DNA of 64,000 nucleotides from Liolophura sinensis (lineage: Eukaryota > Mollusca > Polyplacophora > Chitonida > Chitonidae): positions 32,658,402-32,722,401 of the forward strand of contig NC_088301.1 in NCBI RefSeq assembly GCF_032854445.1. Direction: 5' to 3'. Each line of letters starts with the position of its first letter. Position 1 is the stretch's first letter. The notes beneath the pieces are model-generated. The model was not told where the DNA came from and ran no database searches. It worked only from the letters and a program-made list of their open reading frames with translations. Shown piece by piece: positions 26,001 to 37,600 of the stretch. The position numbers and the translations under genes were made by a program.

Positions 26001-26133
26001 CTTTTTGACATCAAAACCAATGTACACGACAATGAGAGTGGGGAATCTACAATTCCATGTTCACGGCCAGGATTGAACTTGCCTGGTCTCTCCTAGTCCT
26101 GCTAGCAAATGAAAGACAAATGTCTTAACTACT

Positions 26134-26263
26134 TACTGTAATTCTTCAACCTTTTCACATGCTTGCAAGATAGTTTTGTCTCCAAGATCAACTTCAAAAA
26201 GGTGAATAAATTACACTGAAAATAGCTTTTTCAAATGTGAAAAAGTTGATGAATTAGGGTAGT
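26134..26263. mobile_element. MITE-like element B, copy 2
   Basis: Terminal inverted repeats TACTGTAATTCTTCAACCTT..CACATG and CATGTG..AAAGTTGATGAATTAGGGTA enclose a short non-coding core. Confidence 0.65.
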
Positions 26264-26916
26264 CACGACCTCCCCAACGACCTCTGGTGGATTGTTGAAA
26301 TCAGCAATATGCAAACTCTGTGGAAGAATAGCTGGATTTACAGAATTTATTATTACAGCATCAATAAAATTCAATGTATGGATGTATACAAGTATATGTA
26401 CTTATATTGTTTCACTTGGCATATTTCCATCACAAATGGCTATCACATATCACACTGGAGGGATACATTTAAACAAAAATCTTTGTCCAGCATGTGTTTC
26501 AGGTAAAATACAGAGCAGATAAATATTATATTTCAAGACTGCAATACATTACATCCTCTAACTTACTCCATGAAGTACGTGTAAAAACAGAATAAAAAAA
26601 CAAACTAGTCTATACTAAACAGCAGAACTTGCTAAATTCACAACTCCATCACTTACCAAGTTTCTTGCTAATTTTCAACACCTTAAATAATTCTTTTTAA
26701 TAGTTTTTACTTTAAAAGACAAGCTTAAGGGTTATTGGGTATTTTGTGATCAGTTTATAAAATGTGAACGTCTGTCTTTTTTTTTTTTAAGACAGAGCAT
26801 GCTGATATGCATGTACTCGCAGCACTTTAACACCATGCACAAAACAGCATTATACTGGCCCCAGACTAACCAGCACTTCCACTCCCTGTATGCTGACTGT
26901 GATGTTGGGAAAAGAC

Positions 26917-27065
26917 CACATTTATTCATTTATTTGATTGGTGTTTTTATGGCGTACTCAATAATATTTCACTTACACGACAGCGGCCATCATTATGGTG
27001 GGAGGAAACTGGGCAAAGCCCAAACAGGGGGAACACATGACCATCCACAGGTTGCAGGACAAAAT
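26917..27065 (-). mobile_element. SINE family A, 3' part
   Basis: Reverse copy with TTATTTGATTGGTGTTTT, GCGGCCATCATTATGGTGGG, GGAGGAAACTGGGCAAAGCC and CACAGGTTGCAGG. It lies just downstream of the sirtuin stop. Confidence 0.85.
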
Positions 27066-27219
27066 TACAACTTTCCATCATTACTAACAAGATACACAGT
27101 TTCTTTTGTTGCGCAAAGACAATATATGCCAAGAGGTGGTCCCAGATACCCACCATACAAAAATTATTTTCAAGTGTCTTTTTTTTTTTTTCTATTCAAA
27201 GAAAAACCGTCTGTAATTT

Positions 27220-30200
27220 TTATGTTTTCTCCACCTTTAAGCTTCTGTTTTTAGCGTACTCTGCTAGTCTGTCGTCTCTACCCTGTTCCCACATGCTGAG
27301 TTCAGCCACTGACATCAACTCCTTCATAACTATTCTCATCAGCACATCACAGTCACCAAACACCCTGCTCCCAAGGGCTTTCCCATCAGGCCCTGTTTTC
27401 AGGCACTCCTTGTCCATGTGAGTCTTCTGTCTGAAAATTGGCAAAGACATTGATTGACACATTTGTGACCATTATACATGTAACCTGTTTCTGGTGCTGG
27501 ATTGAGGTGGTACTATGGTTTAGCCATCTTCATTACACTTGCTTTCAAAACTGGAGTTTTGAAGGCTTTTTATAAGTTTATAAAGGTCATGAACTCTTAT
27601 TTTATTGCATAGTGCTGATCTCTTGAAAAGATCATGAGCTCTTCATTTTATTGCATGGTGCTGATCTTTTGAAAGATCATGAGCTCTTCATTTTATTGCA
27701 TGGTGCTGATCTTTTGAAAAGATCACGAGCTCTTCATTTTATTGCATGGTGCTGATCTTTTGAAAAGACCAGTAAAAGCTATGACAGGACTGAAGTGCAC
27801 CAATTTCCTCACCGTTTATTACATTAGCCTCAATGTGGCAGTGCAACCAAATGAAGTCTTCTTCAGCGTTCACTCTACCATTTGATTGATGAATGTAATT
27901 TAGAAAATGGTTTCAGTTTACAAGATTTCATTGTTTCAGATTACTCTCTTTGACTGTTGCGTACAATTATAGCACCAAGTTTCTAGTGTTGAAATTTACC
28001 ACTCCGATACCTGTGGGTGATATGGCCTGGACAATTAATGGGTATTACTGGCAATTAAAAATACCCAACCCAGTGGTCTCTGCAACATTTCAACAGGAAA
28101 ATCTGTGGATTAATTACCCTGAAAGTGTAATAAATCTCAAATACCTAATAATGCTGCAAAAAACCTTGTATCCCATTGAGTACAGTGTACAGGAATACAT
28201 GTACACGGAAAATATAATTTGAAAACACTCCTCGACTCAATATTTACCTCATTGAATTATTATTAAGATAATGTCTGGCTGTTGTATCATTTTGCTGTCT
28301 TTTTACTTTCCCAAATCTATATTTGTCTCCATACCTGTACCTATACTGGCAATGTTAACCAGGAAATTTAGTCCTCCAAACGGTGGTAAAATACACGTAA
28401 ATGCTGAAATGTTAAACTGAGTTTTTCAATTTTCAGATTTACACCACTCGTGTAAAACAATACCGTTTAATCCAATGATATTTCATTTATTGCTCAGTTT
28501 GATGATGCTTGTTTGTTACCTGACTGACTCAGACTTGCACTCTTGCTATACCAGAAGTCATCCCTTCACCACTTCAGGGTTCACTTCAAAATACATGTGA
28601 CCGTTTTGACCAGTGGTTGCTCCTAACTAATACATTTTTAACGATTCCAGTTGAATAGATTTGATTTGATTGGTGCTTTATGTTGTACTAAAGAATAATT
28701 CACTTATATGATGGCAGCCTGCATTATAGTGGGAGGAAACTTGAGCAGAGCCTGAGGGAAAGCCATGACCTCCACAGGATGCTGGCAGACCTTCCCATGT
28801 ACGACCAGAGAGGAAGTCTCCATGAGCCCACACCGACCGTATTGGCGAGAGGTTCCTCGGTCATTGTGCTGCGCTAGCTAGCTAACCACCCCGCCATGGA
28901 GGCCCCCAATGTTGCTGTTGAACCTGTTACAGATGACAATCCTGTGAGGGTGTCCAGTGATCTGCACGAGGTTGCTGGCCGGTGTGACTGTCAGGGTAGT
29001 GCCCAAGCACAGCATTAAGTCTCTCTTTTGACACTGCTCAGTTGCTCTTGACAGAATATCCTCCTCTAAATTGTCACGAAAGTTTATGATTGTGTCACGA
29101 AGATAGCCATTACAGCCCTAGAGAGGAGAAATACGAAAACAAGGAGAATTACCCTAAATGACAGAAAATTTCGACCCCAAAAGTGCATTTTTAGAGGCAA
29201 ATAACTGTCACAAAATACTGCTTTTGGTGATGAAGCAAACTTCAGAACACCTTTCTTAACTCAATAGAGCTCTCAGAATCAGGAGACGTGGACAATGTTA
29301 ATCCTCAACAGAATCTCTGGTCATTTAAGGTAGCTGTGCCCATGATTTATTTATTTGATAGGAGTTTTTTGCCTCACCCAAGAAGAATTCACGCACAGCA
29401 AATTTGACAAATACATTGACTTCAAGAATTGGCTGAAACAAGTGGGAGTTGTTACCAATAAAATATCTTATTAATGTCTTACCATTATTATGAAATGGTC
29501 TCCAGAAGAATAAGTGAAATAATCTTGATTATTGCATAAAACGCCATCCATATAATTAAATAAATAAATACTTGTGTAACAAGACACCTTTCTACTGCTT
29601 GTATCAGCAATCAGAGGTTATTAACAGCCTTCATGGTAGAGTGCAGGCTTTCAGCTGAGAAGATGCGAGTTCAAATCCACATGTGAAATTCTTACCCTCT
29701 GCATGCATTGTCTGCCTGTTCTGTGAGATAAACCACAAAGCTTACACTGTGAAGCGTGTGCTGGCTTCACAACATCCGTCTCCCCAAAATCTGCCAATTC
29801 CTCATAATACGCACTGGCTGTGTCATCCATGACATAAAATGGTCTGTGGTATCGTTTCTGGCACTTTTCACACACTTCTGTGAAGACATTTCCATGGAGC
29901 TCGGACAGAGCCTGGGCTGGTACTCCAGACAAACAGTGAAGTCCATCACAGTTCTGACTGATGACATGTTTGATGTAACCCAGTTCCATCAACTTCTGTA
30001 TGGCTTCATGTGTGTATGTCGGCCTCAGCTCTTCATAGCATACTTCATCTTCTAAAATGACAGAATTACACAGTCAAAGGTATAAAAATACCTTTGCCTA
30101 ACATATATGATAAGCTGGATACTGAAAATCATACAGGATTGCAAACAACAGAATGCAAAAAACACATATAACATTAGTATGTATGTACATGTGTATGCTT

Positions 30201-32765
30201 GAGGTTTAATGCCATACTTAAGAATGATGAAAAATCATTAGGTGCGTGTACATATAATGTGTCTTCATGTGGCAGCGCGAGTCCATGGCGCCAAAGTGCT
30301 GCCAACATTGAAGTATCATGCCGATGGCACCAGACATGACCCCTCACTCTGTCTCATTATACTCACTCCTGGCCAACCAGTCATGTTTCCTTGCACTAAC
30401 CTCTCAGTGCTGAACACCAGATGAAAGGCAGCAACAAGAGCCATTTTTGAACTTTTTGGTATGACCCTACCCGGGTTAGTTCCCGAGGTCTCCAGACTTC
30501 GAAGCCACCAAAACGGTCTATGACATCAGTCACTGAGTCTCAGAAATGTCAAGATGTTAAAATATGTTGATGTTTTTCAGCTAAGGTAGAATATACATGC
30601 TTAATGGAGTTTGCCGAAGCTGTCTGTTGTACATCTAGGTTTAAAAGTATTTCACTCCCAGATGCTTAAATTCCTTCTGAATGGCTTGAAAAAATATCAC
30701 GTCATTTACTGTGGGCTTTCCAGATTAGTAATACAAAACTAAAATCTGTCTGAAGGTAGGTCTTATGCCACTTTAACTCCAGAACTCACTATTACAGCTA
30801 TTTCCTGAGATCCCTCCTAGCCATAGCTTACTCATAAAAGTGTGCACTTTAATTTGGAGAATCACCACAAGGGAAGTAACTTGGGGTATCTGTATTCAAA
30901 TCACCCAGGGTCATAAACAGTTACCTTCTGAAGTGGAAGCTTCAGTTTCTTCTGGCTTAATTAGCTGTTTTTTCACTCGTTTAGTTGGAGGTTCTGTCAG
31001 TGAACTGTCTTCCTCAGATTCTATTTCCGCCTGCATCGCGTTCTCCATTCTCTGATCCTCCTTTGTCCACTTGCCATTCTTTCCTCTATAATCACCAATC
31101 CCCGCCGATGTGGATATCCCAGCCCCTATAACATGTAATGATTTAATAATCTGATTGGTACTTAAAGGGTATATGAAACGCTTGGTCATTATTTCTTAAT
31201 ATATGATGTGGCACAGCAAATTAAACTACAAAAAAGTTAATCAGCTTTTTTCTTGTGGTGTACAACTGGCTTTAAACTACAGTTTTTGTAAGCCATATGT
31301 CCATCAATGATATCATTTGCCACTGTTTCCGGGGATTGACAGAAGATATGTATAAAATAGAGGGGTTATTAAGAATTATAAATTAAACCAAAAAAAAAAA
31401 AAAACCTGTAAACTGTTGTTTTATTTTTTTGGCATGCCTTCCTTCGTGTTCCTTAAAACCATACTTGTTTTATAGTGCCCTTATGTATTCTTTAATGGGG
31501 TTTGTTAAAATTTACACAATTCTGCTCAGCTGCTGTGTTAATGAAACGTCCTAATATTCAAACACAGTTCAATAAAAATAAAATAAAACGTTTTACTCTT
31601 GAAAGTTTAAAATGTGTAGAACGATACTTTAGTGCAGAACAATGTACCAATCACAATCTAAGTTCTTTCCTGTTCTGAATTTTGCTTTTGAAGGACTTTC
31701 CATTTATGGCTTAAGTCTTAAGATGTTTGATAAATATGGTTCCAGGTTTACGGGTGCAAGAGCACTAAATCTGACCTAGAGTTTCGTAATAGCCAATGAG
31801 AGCAGGGCATATTGGAACCTGTCATCTCATTGGTCAAGGGCAGATTACCATAATTCCTCAACCATTTTGCATATACATGTAAATAGCAACTGTCAGTGTG
31901 ATTTATGCACATTTTCAATTTGATTTCCAAGACAATTACATTTCTTGGGTTGGCCATTATTGAGTCTTCAGAAAAAGCATAATTTTAACATTCTACATTA
32001 TCAGGATAATCACCTTAGAACATAGGTACACATGCTGAAAACATATGAAAAGGTTGTTGAATCACAGTAGCTATATGGACTTCACTTCAACACTTCAATT
32101 ACTGGAATAAGCCACCAAAGGCTAACTTGTACATAAAAGCTTACAAAACTGTTGACCTTCTACCTCAGTTTTAACACTAACAAGGCAGAACATTTATCAT
32201 CCATAATAATGGGTACAGCACTGAATAATTCAAACGAAAAATTTACAGCAGGATCGAAGTATATGTTGAAATATTCTGTTAGCTGAAATGTGAAGGATGC
32301 TCAATTCCGTGTTTATGCACACTGTAATTTATGTAGGTAGGATCAAGCGTTGTTATATACCATACCTGTAAACACAACACAGTGACTACATTGCTTAATC
32401 AACTTTACAATGCGCGTTGCTTCTATCCTGATCTTGTTCAATGAATCAAAGAATTCCGCCGTTTTGGCTGCCTCTTTCACCCATGTCTTTTCCACATCTT
32501 TCATCTGGGGATAAGGAGATCGTTTCCTATTTCGGCATCGAGCTGCCTTTAAGATACTTTCCCAACACGACTGGTGAAACGTCGCATCTCCATTTGTGCC
32601 CCATGCAACAAGGAATTCGTTATATTTTCGGAGACTTTCACGGGCAGACTTCTCAGAAATGAAGGTGTTCACTTCCACGCGTGGTTCATCCTGACAACTT
32701 ATTTTCTTGTCGAAATCACACTTTTTCAAAGAACAACAGACAGATGTTTCGCTTGTCACAGCCAT
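27220..32765 (-). CDS. Sirtuin, SIRT6/7-like (class IV) branch
   Basis: Coding exons, 5' to 3' on the minus strand: 32765-32366, 31125-30925, 30051-29696, 29117-28924, 27430-27220; phases agree and give 453 aa. The Rossmann/NAD signature FTGAGISTSAG starts near 132, DYRGKNGKWT is at 145-154, and SQNCDGLH (232-239) holds the NAD-contacting Asn/Asp. ELHGN carries the presumed catalytic H253. Zinc-site cysteines are CEKC (261/264) and C316/C321, with an extra CKLC (303/306). LRDTI and CLGTTLTVTPASNL follow. By family this is an NAD-dependent protein deacylase, probably nuclear. Oddities are a Gly where most sirtuins have Pro (GIGDYRG), about 50 extra residues (157-209) that are acidic and carry a basic cluster KRVKKQLIK (182-190), and a 130-residue N-terminal extension. 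Vertebrate SIRT7 is the nearest type I recall, but strict orthology is unproven. Confidence 0.9.
27431..28660. other. Sirtuin intron 4, mostly without recognised features
   Basis: Apart from the four-copy repeat at 27586-27775, I recognise no exon or element in this intron segment. Confidence 0.4.
27586..27775. repeat. 46-bp tandem repeat, 4 copies
   Basis: The unit reads AGATCATGAGCTCTTCATTT then TATTGCATGGTGCTGATCTTTTGAAA. The first copy is most diverged. It lies in the last sirtuin intron. Confidence 0.92.
28661..28908 (-). mobile_element. SINE family A, near full-length, beside a splice donor
   Basis: Reverse copy from TTGATTTGATTGGTGCTTTA through TGCATTATAGTGGGAGG and GACCAGAGAGGAAG to the head end CCATGGAGGCCCCC. 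In sirtuin orientation its head begins about 16 nt inside the intron that starts at 28923. Confidence 0.88.
29345..29400 (-). mobile_element. SINE family A tail fragment
   Basis: TTTATTTATTTGATAGGAGT followed by GCCTCACCCAAGAAGAATTCACG resembles the reversed family A tail. It is short and diverged. Confidence 0.4.
30180..30540 (-). mobile_element. SINE family B copy
   Basis: Reverse copy with GTGCGTGTACATATAATGTG, CACCAGACATGACCCC, TCACTCCTGGCCAACCAGTC, TAACCTCTCAGTGCTGAACA and the box-B region complement ACCCGGGTTAGTTCCCGAG. It lies in sirtuin intron 2. Confidence 0.75.
31126..31844. other. Sirtuin intron 1 segment, no feature recognised
   Basis: AT-rich, with an A14 run near 31390. I see no exon or dispersed element before the MITE-like copy. 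Confidence 0.4.
31845..32071. mobile_element. MITE-like element B, copy 3
   Basis: The left end TACCATAATTCCTCAACCAT..GCATATAC pairs with the right end CATATGAAAAGGTTGTTGAATCACAGTA. It lies in sirtuin intron 1. Confidence 0.6.
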
Positions 32766-34692
32766 TCAGATGGTTCATGTAGAAATTTAGAGTTCTGTTT
32801 GCGCTGTCACTGCAAGAACATGATTTAGTTTCACTTTCTCCATATTGTTTACACGTTGTTGTGCAACCGCAAGTTGCTCTTCCGCTTCCAGGGGAAGCAA
32901 TGTACGAGTCAAATCATTTACGACAATATGGAACAGAGCTAGGTACTGGGACCAGCATGATGGGTCTAAAGATCCACTCAGGGACGGCAGATCGCTTACA
33001 TCAACCAAATTCACCAAACCATTGCGACCTTTGTTCTACACCAAATTTCTGTAACACATGGTTATATAACTAAGATTATAATTTTATGTGAAATGAACAA
33101 ATTTACGCCATAAATTTAGGAACATGTTTTATCTCTTAACAACCCTTCTATTTTATGCATACTTTCCGTTGGTGATGGGGAGTTTTCATTTTCGCCAACC
33201 AATTTATATGTACATCCGATACTCTATTATTGATGTATCACACCTTGGCTTGAGAAGATGGGGAATTTTCGGAAATGATGTACCGGTACCGGTAATGCCT
33301 TTGAACGAGAGACCAGCTTAACTCGAAACCCAGAGATCGCTGTATGGCTCAAAGATCTGTCGCACTAGATATTTCTGAAAGCATTTTTGGTTCTCAGTCC
33401 TGCGTGGTAGCTAGGGCACCGATGCAATATTTGACATGTCTATGTGGGATGTAGGCCTAGAGCGTATGTATTATAGTTTAATTACTATACGTACGGCTCC
33501 CAAATGCACCCATCCCCAGACGTGCATTCCGCTAATACCATAGCTTACGTTTGTTGGTGTTGTCTACCGGCTGAAGGTGAATGAGCAATCTATAATTTGT
33601 TGTGTATCGGTATTAGAACAAGAGTGGTAAGATTTAAGCCTGGCTTAACTTTTAAGGCACACTTTTCAGAGTGGATAAAGCCAAGTAAAATGCCTATAAC
33701 TGGACGTATGGATTATGTTTTTAAAGTATGTAATAACTACACCACCTGTAAAGCAACTTGTTAAATCATATTGATCATAAAACCATATTGATGTAATTAG
33801 TGTTACATTAGTCCCAGGTTTTACAGTTTTTACAGGTTGCAATATTTTTTTTAGCCTAATTCTAGTTCAGGCAAGGAGCTGAGCGTGAACATTGGCGTTG
33901 CTAAGTTTTAAGGATATAATTGAACAGTTAGAATAAGACCTTAACTGAGGTAAATTGACAACTTCAACAGGCCGGATTTCACTGGTTACGCGTGACCATT
34001 CGCGAACTGTCACGCTGTCATCATTGCTCTAGTTATCTCTCTATGCTGCAGTCTTTCATATCACATAATATACAGGCGTGTTTACAAAAATCTCGATTGC
34101 TTGGTTGTGACGAAAATTTTGGCTTTTATCATATGTTCACCATGAATAGCTCTGACTTGCTCAGTTCGGTTAGAACATTAGGTTTAAATCTGAGCAGACT
34201 AGTTTTAATAGTTCAAACTGGAATGTGCCGTTCCAACGTGAAATTATAGAGACAACAATTAACATACAAGTTCTACATGGTATACTAGTATATTAAATAC
34301 AAGGCGTATTTGGTGCCTTGGTACGTAGCAGGGCCAACAACTCTGTAATACACAACTTAATGTTGTTTTAATTGTTATTGGAGTTGGTGGGGGGGAGGTG
34401 GCAGTTCAAAAGTGGAACAGTCCCATAACGCCGGTCATGGTGATATCCTGACGCACCATACCGCACACTGCCGGAAATCGAACTTCCGTTCGTCAGAGCG
34501 GCAATGTACGAGTCAAAGCTTTTAACGACATTTCACCCACTTTCGACAAAACACGTGGAAAAGACAGAAAACTAAACAAATGTTGAGGAATCACATCGAG
34601 GTTTTGTGCAGATTTCGAAGTTTGTTATCGATAGCCGTGTGAAAAAAGTGGTTCAGCAATGAATTATTGAAAGATAATTGAAGATTTCTAAG
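32766..34692. promoter_or_regulatory. Shared upstream region of the sirtuin and WDR36
   Basis: This 1.9-kb interval separates two divergent start codons. Sequence beginning GCAATGTACGAGTCAAA occurs at about 32899 (5' of the sirtuin) and 34501 (5' of WDR36), with a similar TTTA-CGACA continuation at both. I see no clear TATA box. A short ORF on the sirtuin strand ends 22 nt before its ATG. It opens only with a non-ATG codon and is not convincing as protein. Confidence 0.5.
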
Positions 34693-37600
34693 ATGGCGTC
34701 TGCTAGTAAAATATTTACAGGCTTTAGAGCACTGGGATACGTTAGCAATCACATCCCTTTAGCTGTTCGACATCATAACAAACGAGGCGAAAACTATGTG
34801 GTAACGTCAGTAGGAAAGGCGTTTCACACTTATAATGTAAGTGAGCTGTCATTCAGGCTATGCCTTCACCTTCTGGTAGAGTTAGTAGTACTGTATGATA
34901 TCTATGTTTCGACTTGACTCTGAGTCATGTCACCCTGGACATTGTTCAAGGAACCGCAGCTGTTTGAAGCCGATGAAATCCAGACCCCAATTCAGATCAT
35001 TATCGCACACTACTCTGGATATACAAGATACCGCATGCAGGTCAATTTCCAGTTTATCACCTATAGTATGACAAGGGACCTGCAGTACATAACCACCACA
35101 CTGCCAGTCTGCACCAGTAGAAATAATATAACATGGTGATTATATGACTCTGGGTCAAGTCAGAACCATAAAACACAGTCATATTGTATACCCTAATTCC
35201 TCAACTTTTTCTCATATGAAACAGCAACTTTCAGTGCATTTTATCGTCATTGGTTGCATTGGTCAGTTTGAGGGCTTCACAAAAATTGTAATTTTAACAA
35301 GACTACACAGAATAATGCCTTAATAATAAACACTGTGGAAACATGCGTAAAGGTTGAAGAATTACTGTAGGACTCATTAGTATACCTAGTCTTCGAGGAC
35401 TTTTAGCCTTCCAGATTTCAACTCGTATCTCTCTCACACGTTGCATGTTTCTCTCAGTGAAACCATCATATTTGTTACCTGTAACATGTAACTCTGATTG
35501 GAGCGGTGCAGCCACGAGAATGACATATTTGCGGCTACAATTCAACCTCCAAGGTGGCATCTTCAAATAACGAGGGTGACAGCGCATGTATAACATTTTG
35601 GCTGGCTGAACCTCGGCTAATCATCTGTGTTTTTACATATATATGTATATTACATACACCAAACACATCCTGGCTATTAGCAGGACGTAATGCAATGTCA
35701 GTAGTATTCAGCTTATTTTGCCTGTTTTACCACCATGCAGGCAGCAGTTAGTAGCACCTTTGTTGTCAGTTTTTCTTGAGGGCGTGGGGAACATAGTGCC
35801 AAGTGAGGTCAACAGGGCTTGTAGGGCCATTTAGGTGATCTAAGATAAGTCATCATATTTTGGTTACTATATAAATGTTTTCCACCAATATAATGATAAG
35901 CATGTAATTCTGCATGGTAAGGTCAAAGTCTTTCTCAGATATGTGACAAAGCTTGTCGGGTACTTGTCAGAGGAGGGTGGTTTACTATAGACTTTCAGTT
36001 TTTCGGCTTCACAAGAAATTACCATTGTTGTAGAAATGAAATATTGTTGAGTAATATGGAGTTGAACCCCACTCAATAAATATGGGTCAGTGTCCTATTG
36101 CAATGAAAGCTGTACATGGGAAGATATGGCAGCAACCTACGAATGGTCGTGGGTTTCCCAGGGACTACCGTCGTATAAGTGAAATATTCTTGAGTACGGC
36201 GTAAAACACCAATAAAATAAATGAATATTGCAATGAAGGAATGATTATGGCTGAATATAAAGCCAACAAAAGAAGTCCGTGTTATATCAGGTGGTTAAAA
36301 AAGGCAAACATTAGCCTGTTCACTGGTGTGATTTGTAGATTTTCCCATTCTCACCATCGATGGGGTCTAGGTGACAGCAAGCGGTTGATGATGATGGTGT
36401 GGTGATGGTGTGGTGATGGTGTGTGGTGATGGTGTGTGGTGATGGTGATGGTGTGGTGACGGTGTGGTGATGGTGTGGTGATGGTGTGTGGTGATGGTGT
36501 GGCTATTTCTGCAGTCTAATGACTTTTCAAGACTGCTTTTATACCTCCATTATAGTGTTTACATATTTGTAGGTCACATCTGGTCAGTAACTTCCCAAAG
36601 GTTGTTCGCACTTCTCTTTGCACTTCTCTTTCTTCCACCTGTAAAACTGACTGCTATCATATAATTGAAGAATTCTTGAGCAGGGCATTAACAACAGTCA
36701 AATAAATAAATAAAAAAGAATAGTCATGTACCCTGAAATATCACTACTGTTACAGTTGATTTCACCACAGCAGGCGACTTGATCTGAAATATCACGACTA
36801 TTACAGTTGACTTCACCACAGCAGGCGACTTGATCTGAAATATCACTACTATTACAGTTGACTTCACCACAGCAGGCGACGATCTGAAATATCACCACTA
36901 TTACAGTTGACTTCACCACAGCAGGCAACTTGATCTGAAATATCACCACTATTACAGTTGACTTCACCACAGCAGGCGACTTGATCTGAAACATCACTTC
37001 TATTACAGTTGACTTCACCACAGCAGGCGACTTGATCTGAAATATCACTACTATTACAGTTGACTTCACCACAGCAGGCGACTTGATTTCCAGACTGTCC
37101 ATACGGACTGGCTTGAGGAAATCTCTGAAAAAACTTTAAAGCCATATTCTATTACACCCCAGGAAGATGGCTGAGGAGCTTTTTTGTACTTTTATATGTT
37201 TATATAGACCACACCATGAACTTCATAGTAAGAAATAGAATGTAAATTTCATGTATCCTGTAAATCGTGTGTTGTCATCTTATTTTATACAGTTTGCATT
37301 TTTTCTCATGTTGTAGTGCTCAAGACTTGGGATTGTTAGCGTCAGTAAGTAAACATCATTAGCACATTCTGTACTTATGATTTACATATAGCTTAAGTGG
37401 TAGTGAGGACACGCCCTATGGGTGATTACTCACACTGACCTGATTACGTGTAGCTTAAGTGGTAGTCAGGACACGACCTATGGGTGATTACTCACACTGA
37501 CCTGATTACGTGTAGCTTAAGTGGTAGTGAGGACACGCCCTATGGGTGATTACTCACACTGACCTGATTACGTGTAGCTTAAGTGGTAGTGAGGACACGA

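Noticed and set aside
25692-26032. Two overlapping minus-strand frames of about 110 codons
   Set aside because: Artefact of the 33-bp minisatellite.
26799-27254. A 151-codon plus-strand frame
   Set aside because: It runs through a SINE and the antisense of the last sirtuin exon region, with no family resemblance.
32787-33017. A 76-codon frame upstream of the sirtuin, in the same frame
   Set aside because: It opens with a non-ATG codon and is closed by two stops before the sirtuin ATG. The only ATG-initiated part is 18 codons, so it is at most a leader ORF.
36698-37145. Minus-strand frames of 93-134 codons
   Set aside because: Artefact of the 51-bp minisatellite in two frames at once.
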